Origin: CAWAQA01 sp963784065 | Lineage (GTDB): Bacteria; Acidobacteriota; Vicinamibacteria; Vicinamibacterales; UBA2999 | DNA: 64,000 nt | Direction: 5' to 3' | NCBI GenBank assembly: GCA_963784065.1 | Contig: CAWAQA010000007.1 | Span: forward strand, 124,001 to 188,000 | Part shown: positions 55,362 through 64,000 of the stretch, one piece after another | How positions within the stretch are numbered: position 1 is the first letter of the stretch | How the letters are laid out: each line of letters starts with the position of its first letter | Notes under the pieces: generated by a model | Databases searched by the model: none | What the model saw: the letters and a program-made list of their open reading frames with translations, nothing else | Told to the model about the DNA's origin: nothing | Position numbers and translations under genes: made by a program

Positions 55362-55781
55362 CTACCGCCGTTCGGCGCTGTCGGCCGGCCCGCCCGGCCC
55401 CGACGAGCCGGCAAAGAACTCGCGCCCATCCGGCAGCGTCACCGTCCGGCCGTTCGCCGTGGGCGTGCCGTTCTTCGCCAGGAAGCCCGTGACGGTGACC
55501 TCGATCCCCGCGGGAAAGTCGGTCTTGCGCAGACCGCGGCGAAGCAGCGCGTTCGGCGCCCCCGCCTCGATTGCCCAGTTCACGACCTTGCCGTCCGGTC
55601 CCTTCACGTCGACGTAGATCCAGCCGTGCGGATTGACCCACGCCACCTTCGTCAGGACGCCCTTCAGCGTGATCGGCTTGCTTTCGTCGAACTCCGCCGA
55701 GAACGAATGGTGCGCGGCGGCCGGCGCCGCCACCAGCGCCAGCGACAGGGTTGGAGGTGCAAGTAACAGCCGCAGTCTCAT
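55362..55781 (-). CDS. Secreted DUF6152 protein
   Basis: 139 residues. The leader LLAPPTLSLALVAAPAAA ends before HHSFSAEFDESKPITLKGVLTKVAWVNPHGWIYVDV, the hallmark of DUF6152, followed by EAGAPNALLRRGLRKTDFPAGIEVTVTGFLAKNGTPTANGRTVTLPDG. The HH after cleavage and the OB-like beta pattern suggest a small metal- or ligand-binding barrel. Function unknown. It heads the seven-gene minus-strand run and is divergent from the TonB receptor. Confidence 0.83.
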   Translation of the reverse strand: MRLRLLLAPPTLSLALVAAPAAAHHSFSAEFDESKPITLKGVLTKVAWVNPHGWIYVDVKGPDGKVVNWAIEAGAPNALLRRGLRKTDFPAGIEVTVTGFLAKNGTPTANGRTVTLPDGREFFAGSSGPGGPADSAERR

Positions 55782-56201
55782 CGAGTCTCTCTCCTGTGTG
55801 TGTTCGTCGTGGTGCGAACGTCCGGCGCGCGCGGCAGCAATAAGAACGCCACTTGCCGGCCGGCGTTCGGCTGCCGGCGTCCGCGCCGGGACCGCACATC
55901 GACGCGCCGCGGCGGCGGCGCCGGAACGGCGGCAACCGACACGCGTGTCGCTTCACGCCAGGCGCGCCAACGAAAGTGTGCCGAGGCGCCGGCGCGGTTC
56001 CGACGGCCGCCGGCCCCGGCACCGACACGCTTCGTCACTCGGACCCGAACACGCTCCGCCAGTTTTGTTGCAGTTCCATCCGTCGCCGGCACGCGCGTCA
56101 GACCGCCGTGAGCGAACGCAGGCATTTGGCGCGGCAACGTACGTCTGTGCGCGTCCTTGGCACGTCGGCTGCACTGCCCGTGGGCATTCGGAGGAAACTG
56201 G
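55782..56201. other. 420-base divergent intergenic region, no gene recognised
   Basis: GC-rich DNA between the DUF6152 and TonB-receptor starts. I see no coding pattern, no palindrome of the window's families and no clear -10 hexamer. It probably holds both divergent promoters and any operator shared by receptor and secreted-protein run. Confidence 0.5.
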
Positions 56202-59062
56202 ATGGGCATTGTCCGTTGTTCATTGGCGGTCGTCGTTGGTCTTCTGCTCGCGTTGGCGCCGGCGTCGGCGCAGACGGGCGCGGTCGTCGCCGGGACGATC
56301 GTCGACGCCCAGGGTGGCTCGCTGCCGGGAGTGCTGCTGTCGTTGCGCAACGTCGACACCGGCGTGCTCCGCACCGCGGTCACGGAGGCGGATGGCAGTT
56401 ACCGCTTCGGCGGCCTGCCGCCGGGAAGTTACGACATCAGCGCCGAGCTCCCGGGCTTTGCGACCGTTGAGGTGAAGAACCAGGCGCTGACGATCGGCCT
56501 CGAGCTGAAGCACGACATCACCATGGCGCTGCAGTCGGTGCAGGAAGCGATCACGGTGAGCGGCCAGGCGCCGATCGTCGAGACGACGCGCAGCGAGGTC
56601 GCCCAGGTCATCACGCAGCAGCAGATCGAAACGCTGCCGGTGAACACACGCCAGACGCTGACCCTCGCGCTCCTGATGCCCGGCACCAGCACCGACGAGT
56701 CGCGGCCGCGGCGTGTGAGCGTCAGCGTCGGCGCCGGCGGCGCCGTCAGGGCCAGCTCGTTCCTGGTGGACGGCGTCTCCAACCAGCAGACCACCGGAGG
56801 CGATCCGCGGCAGGACTTTCCGCAGGGCGCCATCCGCGAGTTCCGCGTCAACGTCAGCCAGGCGAAGGCCGAGTTCGGCGGCACCACCGGCGGCGTCGTC
56901 ACGATCGTGACCAAGAGCGGCACCAACCTGTTCAGCGGCGAGGCGTTCGAGTACGTCCGCGACAAGGCGCTGAACCGCATGAACATGTTCGAGCAGCAGC
57001 GCCACGACGAGCTCGGCGCGGCGAAGCCGGATTTCCGCCGCCATCAGTACGGCGTGACGCTCGGCGGTCCGCTCGTTCGCGACCGCGCGCATTTCCTCGT
57101 CGCCGGCGATCTCACCGAGACCGAGGACTCGATCACGGTGAACACGGGCAGGCCGGAGTTCTACTCGGCGGTCGAGGGGACGCTGCCCAACGACCAGTAC
57201 CGCCGCATGTTCTTCTCGCGCGCCGACGTGCAGCTGACGCCGGATCAGAACGCCTTCGTCCGCTGGGCCTGGGAGCGCGACTACATCCAGTGCCAGAACT
57301 GCGGCGGCGCCACGTCGGCGACGGCCGGCACCAGCGTGCAGCAGCGCCGCAACTCCCTCGTCGGCGGGCACACGTGGGTGCTCTCGCCGCGCCTGCTGAA
57401 CGAGGCGCGCGTCCAGTGGGCGCCGTTCGCCTACCTCAACGCCGCCGCCGGTCAGCCCACGTGGACCGAAGTCGGCAACTTCGACCCGGAGCGGTTCGCG
57501 TCGCTGACGCCGGTCTACGCGTTTCCCAGCCTGACGTGGGGCTCGAACGCGAGCAAGGTGCAGATCGAAACGTGGTGGGACTTCCGCGACGACGTGTCGT
57601 TCACCGCCGGCCGCCACGCGCTGAAGGGCGGCGTCGCGTCCGTGTGGGGGCCGGGCCGCGAGGATCTCACCGGCAGCGCGCAGGGCACGTGGACGTTCGG
57701 CACCGACCAGTTCTTCGATCCCGGCAATCCTGAGAGCATGGCGAACCTGACGAACCCGATCCAGTTCAGCGCCTCGTACCCACCGGTCGCGCAGAACCTG
57801 CCCACCAAGTGGTTCCAGGCGTATGTGCAGGACGACTGGCGTCCGTGGCCGAACCTGACGCTGAACCTCGGCCTGCGCTACGACCTGCAGTACGACTCGT
57901 TCAACCAGAACCTCGACCTGGCCATGTTCCCGCGACCGATTCCTTACATCGATCCGGCGTCCCGCGGCGACACGAACAACCTGCAGCCGCGCATCGGCGG
58001 CGCCTGGGATCTCACGGGCACGGGACGCTCGGTCGTGCGTGCGGCCTACGGGCTCTACAACCGCTACCAGTGGAACGGCGTCTTCAACACCGAGCGCGTG
58101 AACCTGCTGCAGACCAACATCACGATCCGGAACCCGACATATCCGGATCCATACGGCGGCCGCGATCCGCTGGCGTTCGCGTCCACGGCGCCGCCGAACA
58201 TCACCATCGTCGCCAACGACATCCGCAACCCGCTGGCGAAAATTGCCAACGTCGGCGTCTCCCGCGAGCTGTTCAACAACATGGCGCGTGAACGTGGACG
58301 CGGTCTACACGAAGACGACCGGCGACGTGGTCTCGACCAACATCAACACGCCGAGCCCGGCGACCGGCCTGCGCCCGCTGCCGGCGTGGGGCCGCATCGT
58401 CCAGACGCAGTCGGCCGGCGAGGCGGAGTACAAGGCGCTGCTGATGCGGGTCGAGAAGCGCTTCGCCGACCGCTACATGTACATGGTGTCGTACACGCTG
58501 GCCGACGTCCGCGATAACGGCACGGGCACGTTCACCGATTTCTACAATCCGGGCCTCGAGATGGGCGCGAGCTCGACCGACCGCCGTCACGCGCTCGTGT
58601 CGAGCGGTGCGGTCATGCTGCCGTGGGACGTGACGCTCGGCGCGGTCTGGACGCTGCGGTCGTCGCTTCCCTTCAGCGCGCGTGCCGGCCGCGATCTGAA
58701 CAGTGACGGTGCGACGACCGACTACGTGCCCGGCACGTCCCGGAACGACGGCAACCGCGGCCTCGATCTCGCGATGGTGAATGCGTGGCGCGCGACGAGC
58801 GGCCTCGGCCCGATCGCCGCGAGCCAGATCGACAGCAATCGCTACAACAGCGTGGATGTGCGCGTCAGCAAGGCGTTCGCGCCTCGGCGGCAAGAAGCTG
58901 GAGCTGGTCGCGCAGGTGTTGAACGTGTTCGGCACCGACAACCTGCTGGCGTCGGGAGGCGCGGGCGCGTGGGTGGAAAACGCGCTGTCGGACGCGTTCG
59001 GCCGCGTGCTCACCGCCTTCAACCGCCAGCAGGCGGAACTCGGCGTCCGCTTCGCGTGGTAA
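56202..59062 (+). CDS. TonB-dependent receptor, Oar-like, with carboxypeptidase-regulatory domain (two frameshifts)
   Basis: About 953 residues, ATG eight bases after GGAGG. Signal peptide SLAVVVGLLLALAPASAQ. Residues 25-110 are the carboxypeptidase-regulatory sandwich (VAGTIVDAQGGSLPGVLLSLRN, GSYRFGGLPPGSYDISAELPGF). The plug (residues ~120-260) includes EVAQVITQQQIETLPVN and SSFLVDGVSNQQTT, and the beta-barrel then ends in a terminal aromatic-W (GVRFAW). Breaks at about 58284 and 58883 are repaired by removing one C each. Such outer-membrane receptors are the main nutrient importers of acidobacteria. The ligand is unknown. Confidence 0.88.
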
Positions 59063-59147
59063 GCGCGCGCACCGACGGCGCTAGAGCGCACGACGGCCGG
59101 TGTCAGGCCGACCTGATCAGTTGAGGTTCTCGACCGATGCGTCCGTC

Positions 59148-59167
59148 GGGCCGGCTGAGGCCGGCCC
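59148..59167. repeat. GGGCCGGCTGAGGCCGGCCC palindrome
   Basis: A single copy of the 20-base palindrome (one mismatch) follows the TonB receptor and may terminate it. Confidence 0.6.
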
Positions 59168-59231
59168 CTGACACGCTCATCTGTGCCGGATTGGACAGCG
59201 TGCTTCAGTCCAATCGCGCACACTCCAGCGC

Positions 59232-59847
59232 ATGTGCACCGTTCCCACCGCACGCCGTACGAACGTGTGCCGGTTCATGGTGGTGGGGCGGCGCTCTGGC
59301 CGCTGCCGCCATCGGCCTCATCGTCTTCGGGACGCGCCCGCTGGAGGGGCCGGCTCCCATAACGAACAGCAGCGACTCGTTGCGACCCGGGGTCGATGGC
59401 TACGTCGGCGTGCGTCAGCGAATCGAGGGCACCATCCCCGCGCTGCGTGTCACGGACGAGGCCGCGGAGATTCTCGGACGCGAAGCGGCGATCGGCACGG
59501 CCGTGCAGGCGGGCCGCCCGCGCGCGGCGCAGGGCGAGGTGTTCACCGCTGCGGTCGCCGACAACGTTCGCGCGATCGTCGCGGCCGACATGGGGCGACG
59601 CTCCATGTCCGACCGGGCGAGCATCATGGCCGACGTGCCGGCGACGCTTCCGCGCGTGAACGACCCGTATCCGGAGAGCGCGGCATTGGCAACATTCCCG
59701 CCGTTGCTGCTGCAGGCCCTGCCACGCCTGCCGGACGACCTCGAATACCGGTTCATGGGCCGTCACCTCATCATCCGGGATGGCAGGACCAATCTGATCG
59801 TGGACTACCTGTCCGACGTGGCGCCGGCCGCCGGAGTCACGCCGTGA
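59232..59847 (+). CDS. Membrane-anchored protein of unknown function (one frameshift)
   Basis: About 204 residues if one G is removed from GGGG near 59287. This joins MCTVPTARRTNVCRFMVV to GGALAAAAIGLIVFGTRPLEGP, a single N-terminal helix. The remaining soluble domain has RVTDEAAEILGREAAIG, RASIMADVPATLPRV and LPDDLEYRFMGRHLIIRDGRTNLIVDYLSDV. It is not recognised. The last segment, predicting alternating strands with a DGRTNLIVDYL motif, is reminiscent of proteins tethered in the periplasm. It lies downstream of the TonB receptor. Confidence 0.5.
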
Positions 59848-59920
59848 AGCGCTCACATGAGCTCGCGTGCGCGATTGAGACAGACAGGATGGCGGCGACG
59901 TCCTACGATTCGCCTGCGAG

Positions 59921-59938
59921 GCGACGCGATGGCGTCGC
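59921..59938. terminator. GCGACGC-GATG-GCGTCGC hairpin
   Basis: A perfect seven-base stem with a four-base loop lies between convergent gene ends, just left of the Crp remnant. Confidence 0.45.
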
Positions 59939-59941
59939 GCC

Positions 59942-60049
59942 CTACTCGTGCAGGACCACGGTGAGCAGCGCGCTGTTCACGGTGATGCCGCCGTTGTATT
60001 CGATGAAGCCCAGGTCGCGGAACTTGTTCATGAAGTTGATGCTCGGCCT
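59942..60049 (-). pseudogene. C-terminal remnant of a Crp/Fnr-family regulator
   Basis: Directly after the glycosyltransferase stop codon, and in the same frame, 35 codons read RPSINFMNKFRDLGFIEYNG then GITVNSALLTVVLHE and a stop. This matches the C-terminal end of the helix-turn-helix of Crp/Fnr proteins common in acidobacteria (MNKFRxLGFIxYNG...LLNVVLHD). The cAMP-binding domain and most of the helix-turn-helix are absent. It therefore looks like a leftover from a deletion or recombination that joined another gene here. It could be a chance read-through extension only if the TAG were suppressed. Confidence 0.6.
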
Positions 60050-60973
60050 CTACTTCATGAGGTCGAGCATCGTCAGGAGCCGGTGCCGGTAGGTGTGCCT
60101 GCTGAACACCCACTCCCGGCCGCTCCTGCCGATGCGCTCGGCTTTCGAGTAGTTCGCCTTGTAATGCGCCACTTTGTCGGCAAGCGTGTCGGAAGTGAAT
60201 CCGATGACGTGCGTGTCGAGGAGGAACTCCTCGCGCAGGCCGGCGACTTCTTCGACGAAACACGGTACGCCGGTGCTCGCCGCCAGGTAGATACGATTGC
60301 TCCAGTAGTTCGACAGCCCCGCCTTGTAGGAAGGCACGAGGCAGAAGCGCCCCCGGCAGCACGCCTTGAACAACTGCTCGTCATACACCGGCGCGGCAAA
60401 CTCGACGTTGCGGATCGCGGCGCATTCAGGCCCGTTGTTGTGCCAGATGACGGTGTGGCCGGCGGCGGCGATCTGCTCGATGACGTGCAGTCGATGCTTA
60501 TAGGCTCGTCCCGTGTAGACGAAATCCGCGCCGCGGCTCTCGTCAGCGCTGAAATGCTGCCAGAAGGACGGCACCCCCTGATTCAGCCGGCCCCCTGGCA
60601 GGTGCACGTCCCAGTCGCTATGGCCGTCGGTGTAGAAGAAATAATCTGCGCGCGCGGCGACGGCCTTGTTCTGAACGATGCGGGACGTCTTGCCGAAATC
60701 GAACACCCACAACGCGATCCGGATGTGGGCATTCTTCTGCCTCAGGTTGTGAAGCAGCTCGTTCGTATCGGCACGCCACGCGCTGTTGAAGAGCAGCGCG
60801 ATGTCCCACCCTCCGGGCGGCGCGGTCGGTACGACCGCGTCGCCCAGGGCGTAGTACGCCAACTGTACCTCGGGGATCAGTTGCGAATCCGTCCATACGC
60901 GATACTCGTCCGGACATTCATCCGGCTGCTTGGCGTTCGCCCCCGCAGGATTGCCGATCACGAGCAGATTCAT
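60050..60973 (-). CDS. Glycosyltransferase, CgeB/GT4-like
   Basis: 307 residues, intact. The N-terminus MNLLVIGNPAGANAK starts a Rossmann-like half; the second half has VYTGRAYKHRLHVIEQIAAAGHTVIWH and LSNYWSNRIYLAASTGVPCFVEEVAGLREEF, the nucleotide-sugar binding EX7E-like region of GT-B enzymes. No leader. No other surface-sugar genes are near, so the acceptor is unknown. Its stop codon abuts the Crp remnant, which suggests the gene was inserted or its neighbour deleted. Confidence 0.72.
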   Translation of the reverse strand: MNLLVIGNPAGANAKQPDECPDEYRVWTDSQLIPEVQLAYYALGDAVVPTAPPGGWDIALLFNSAWRADTNELLHNLRQKNAHIRIALWVFDFGKTSRIVQNKAVAARADYFFYTDGHSDWDVHLPGGRLNQGVPSFWQHFSADESRGADFVYTGRAYKHRLHVIEQIAAAGHTVIWHNNGPECAAIRNVEFAAPVYDEQLFKACCRGRFCLVPSYKAGLSNYWSNRIYLAASTGVPCFVEEVAGLREEFLLDTHVIGFTSDTLADKVAHYKANYSKAERIGRSGREWVFSRHTYRHRLLTMLDLMK

Positions 60974-61066
60974 CGCTGCGCCTCGGCTGGCCGGCCGGTT
61001 CGAGCGGCCTTCCCGCGGTGACTGGCGTGCATGAGCCTCCCACGATCATGGTGACGGCGCCCGGGC

Positions 61067-62767
61067 TTACCTGCCGTCGATGCTGAACGCGTAGAACTTG
61101 TTGTTGCCCACCCCTCCCGTTCTGGCGTAGCCGGATCCCCAGTAGACGCTGCCGCGCACGATCGCAGGCCCTCCCACGACCGAACCGCCGGCGGGGAAGC
61201 TCCAGAGGATGTCGCCTGTGGACGTGTCGAGCGCGTACATCTGATCGCCGGTATGCGCCATCGATCCTGCGTAGAGCACGCCGTTGGCGACGGTGAGCGA
61301 CGCGAGGTCCGGCGCTCCCTGCGGATCCGGAGTCTGCCAGATGATCCGCCCGGTGGAGGGTTCCAGCGCCGCCCACGACCCGCCGGTGATCACGTCGCCC
61401 GAGGGAAGCGTGTAGGGCTGGACCGTGTTGTGGCCGATCGCGGCGTAGATTCGACGGCCGTCGGCGGCCGAGCCCCACTGGATGCCACCAGGGTCGGAGC
61501 CTGGACCAACGAGCGTGCTCCAGAGATACTTTCCGCTGCGCGCGTCGAGCGCCCAGTACACGCCGCTCTTCTGGCCGATCCCGACGACGGTTCGCGTGCG
61601 GCCGTTGATGCGCGTCCGAAACACGTTGGCGCCGGCGCCGGCGAAATCCCATATCGTGAAATCGTTCGCCGGTGGACACCACGTCACGCTCGGCGGCAGG
61701 TTGCCGCACGCGATCCGGTGCGCATCGGCGCCCGCGCCGCGGAACGACCACTTCGGCCGCCCCGTGCGGAGGTCGAGCGCGACGAGCGAATGGTGGTAGG
61801 CGTCTGCGGGAAAGCACGCTCTCACTCCAGCCGTTGGGCGCGGCGGCGAGGCAGGCGGTCACGGCCGCCGGCTGCGTGTACAGGTTCCCCACCCCCGCAT
61901 AGAGCAGGCCATGCTCGACGTCGATCGCAGGCGGGTTGACGAAGGCGCCGCCGGCGAAGCCCCCGGCCTGGCCCTGGTTGTCGGGCAGCATGAACGTCTG
62001 CCAGATGATCCGTCCCGTGCGCGCGTCGAGCGCGACGATGCTGCCGCGGAACGTGCAGCAGACATAGCCGGGCGTCTGCCGCGCGAAGGCGGTCTCGTTC
62101 GACGAGACGCCGATGTAGAGCCGGTTGCCCAGGATGATCGGTGACGTCGTGATGATGGCGGCCGGGTGCGGATCCAGCTCCGTGATCCAGCGCCGGTCTC
62201 CGCTCTCGGCATCGACCGCCATCAGGTTGCCGTTGAGATCGGCAACATAGACCATCCCGTGCGCGACGACCGGACTCGTGCGCGACACGGAGTTCGGAAT
62301 GCCGTTGAGATCCGGAATCCTCCGTGACCACAGCAACGTCGCCGTCCCGGGCGTCTAATTTCCAGAGCCAGCCGCCCCAGTCGGGGAAATACACGGCTGC
62401 GCCGCGGCGGCCCCGGTCACCACGGCGGCCGTGGCGGTCGCGTTCCCTGCCGTTCCTGTCGTCGTCATCCTCAACGACCGCGGGCGTCGCCGAGACGTCG
62501 CCCATCGTCGTCGAGGACCCACTTCGGTTCGAGGCGCGCCGCCGTCCGCCGGCCGATCCGCGTCTCGAACGGCTGGCTGCGCGTGTTCCTGACGTCGTGG
62601 CCGATCATGCGCCACTCGGGGTCGTCGTCGGGCCCGTCAGCGCGCGTGGGCCCCGCGCCAACCGTTGCGGCGACGGCGATCGTCGTGGCCACCGCAAAGT
62701 GGACGACCGTACGGCGACTGGGCAGGAGAACCGCCCCCAGGGCGATCACGTTGCGTTTTCCCAGCAT
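61067..62767 (-). CDS. Secreted PQQ-type beta-propeller protein (three frameshifts)
   Basis: About 566 residues. The ATG follows GAGGAAGAGG, then a signal peptide (TVVHFAVATTIAVAATVGAGPTRA). The propeller blades carry the PQQ-enzyme pattern: SIVALDARTGRIIWQTFM, HSLVALDLRTGRPKWSFRG, GSWAALEPSTGRIIWQTPDP and QMYALDTSTGDILWSFPAG. EWRMIGHDVRNTRSQPFE is the typical N-terminus of PQQ alcohol dehydrogenases, but no cytochrome domain is attached. Breaks at about 62490, 62355 and 61835 are each repaired by removing one base. Either a dehydrogenase or a non-catalytic propeller. Confidence 0.77.
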
Positions 62768-63389
62768 GGTTCCTCTTCCTCACGCACCGCAGTAGGCGCG
62801 CCGGCTTGAACTGTTTGCAGCGTTCCAGGCGAGGGAATACTTGCACCGAATCGCGCGGCACCTGCACAGACTGACCGGACCGACGGGGACGCGGCTGGGG
62901 GGCCATCCAGCCGCCCCGTGTCAGGCATCGACACACCGTCTATCGCGAGACACGGCGTTCTGACGGCCTGGAATCACTAAGTAGCTTCGCATCAATAGCT
63001 TGCCGCCGATAAGACTGGTGGCTCGACTCGAGCGCGCTCTGGTCCCTCCGTCCAATCGTCGCTCGCGCTGAGCTAACTTCCCATACAGGCCCGGCACATT
63101 TTTTCATCAGCGACGCGCACGACATCCGTTGCCCTCCCGCGGCAACGGCGCGATCGTGCAGCGCCTGCGCGTTGCGGCTGTAAAAGGCGAGTAACGGCAT
63201 ATCGGTTGCTCGTGCTGCTGCCCGCTGACCGCTGTATCTGCAAGCGTGTCAGCACGCCCGGGTCCCCGCTCCCCCTCGATTCGACGGCGGTGACGTTCAT
63301 TACCGCCAGAACAGATTCAGCAAACACGGGTTTGCCGCAGCCGGCACGCGGCCATGCGGTGAACGTACGCCGAAAACGGAGATACAGCT
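62768..63389. other. 622-base divergent intergenic region, no gene recognised
   Basis: Between the propeller and haloperoxidase starts. The middle part (62950-63120) is less GC-rich and less codon-structured than genes here, and open frames on either strand lack family resemblance. None of the window's palindromes occurs. It probably contains both promoters, or decayed sequence. Confidence 0.45.
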
Positions 63390-64000
63390 ATGCCTCTGAG
63401 TCGAACATCTCGCGCATTCGTCCTCGCGGCGCTCGTCCTGGCCGGAGGCGCGCTCGCCGCCGCGCAGGGCGCGGCGACCGACAACTGGTTCTGGGGACCG
63501 CTCTATCAATTCACCGGAGCGCCTCCATCCGACCAGGAGCTGGGTCAGTTCGCGGAGCTGACCAACGAGACGGGCGCCGCGGACCGATTGCGCCATTGGA
63601 ACCAGATCGCGATCGATGCCAGCGGACTCGATCACACCCCGCTCGAGGAGGGCGAAGACCGGGTGTTCGGCGAGCAGCTTGGTCCCGGCCGCGCCAGCCT
63701 GGCGATCGCGATCGTTCATATCGCCGTGCACGACGCGGTGAACGCGATCGTCGGGCGATACGCCACCTACACCGGGTTGCGGCGTGCACCCGCGGGCGCC
63801 TCGCTGGAGGCGGCGATCGCGCAGGCGGCGCACGACACGCTGGTTGCCGGGTTTCCGTCGCAGCGCCGCAACTTCGATCTGGCGCTGGCCCGCGATCTGG
63901 CATTGCTGTCCAACTCACAGTCCAAGAGCGACGGCATCGCGACGGGCCGGCGTGCCGCCGCCGCCATACTCGCGCGGCGTGCCGACGATGGATCGGACCA
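63390..64000 (+). CDS. Vanadium-dependent haloperoxidase / PAP2-like phosphatase, N-terminal part; 3' end off the window
   Basis: 203 residues visible. ATG with GGAG upstream; signal peptide SRAFVLAALVLAGGALAAAQ. The segment LGPGRASLAIAIVHIAVHDAVNAIVGRYATYTGL, followed by LEAAIAQAAHDTLVAGFPSQRR, is characteristic of the N-terminal helical domain of secreted vanadium chloro-/bromoperoxidases. The vanadate-binding histidine region would lie beyond the window. The start is divergent from the propeller gene. Confidence 0.75.
   Translation, partial: MPLSRTSRAFVLAALVLAGGALAAAQGAATDNWFWGPLYQFTGAPPSDQELGQFAELTNETGAADRLRHWNQIAIDASGLDHTPLEEGEDRVFGEQLGPGRASLAIAIVHIAVHDAVNAIVGRYATYTGLRRAPAGASLEAAIAQAAHDTLVAGFPSQRRNFDLALARDLALLSNSQSKSDGIATGRRAAAAILARRADDGSD

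Noticed and set aside
62940..63200. 86-codon minus-strand frame (MPLLAFYSRN...) in the haloperoxidase upstream region
   Set aside because: No ribosome-binding site and no family resemblance; a short open frame can arise by chance in this DNA.

Overview
The window is about 64 kb of very GC-rich bacterial DNA. Its gene content points to an uncultured soil acidobacterium, most likely of the Vicinamibacteria type. The evidence is an Oar-type TonB receptor with a carboxypeptidase-regulatory domain, DUF6152 and its associated secreted proteins of unknown role, DUF4331, Tat-exported enzymes and a ChrR-type anti-sigma factor. This assignment is inference from families, not from a marker gene. No rRNA, tRNA, CRISPR array, phage gene or transposase was seen. 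The assembly appears unpolished: about forty single-base frameshifts break otherwise well-conserved genes. Almost all are repaired by removing one base, so I annotate the broken genes as whole genes and give each break position.

Layout, left to right. 0-12.7 kb: two-subunit fumarase, a TRAP binding protein, a secreted CehA-like PHP hydrolase, an exported alpha/beta hydrolase with cytochrome c, a one-heme beta-propeller protein, OsmC, an amino-acid permease and a secreted ComEC-type beta-lactamase-fold protein. 12.8-23.8 kb: a probable aromatic or heteroaromatic acid catabolic island. It has a TctC binding protein, a UbiD decarboxylase, a TctA-TctB fusion, a three-subunit molybdenum hydroxylase, an ACMSD-like amidohydrolase, a carboxymuconolactone-decarboxylase-like protein and a CoxG-like protein. 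23.9-28.6 kb: an opposite-strand operon of an alpha/beta hydrolase, an MFS carrier, a Tat-exported thiamine-diphosphate enzyme and a cytochrome c. This is the most unusual system in the window, possibly a periplasmic 2-oxo-acid oxidising module.

28.7-36.4 kb: small secreted proteins, a response regulator, a cupin, a DinB-like protein, a beta-lactamase-fold hydrolase, a thioesterase, a PHP phosphoesterase, threonine ammonia-lyase and TadA. 36.7-40.7 kb: an ECF sigma factor, ChrR anti-sigma factor, TPR lipoprotein and DUF4331 run. 41-45.4 kb: a three-gene phosphorelay cluster. 45.4-49 kb: aquaporin, a winged-helix TPR regulator and a DUF2306 membrane protein. 49-55.8 kb: a seven-gene same-strand run of DUF6152, two secreted paralogs, a hydrolase, gamma-glutamyltransferase, an OxlT-like carrier and GlcG. 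56.2-64 kb: the TonB receptor, an unknown membrane-anchored protein, a Crp C-terminal remnant, a glycosyltransferase, a PQQ-type beta-propeller protein and the start of a vanadium haloperoxidase.

Intergenic space is filled by several families of small palindromes. Nearly every convergent gene pair is separated by one. Six genes that lack a Shine-Dalgarno sequence have a -10-like hexamer only 6-9 bases before the start codon, which suggests leaderless transcription.
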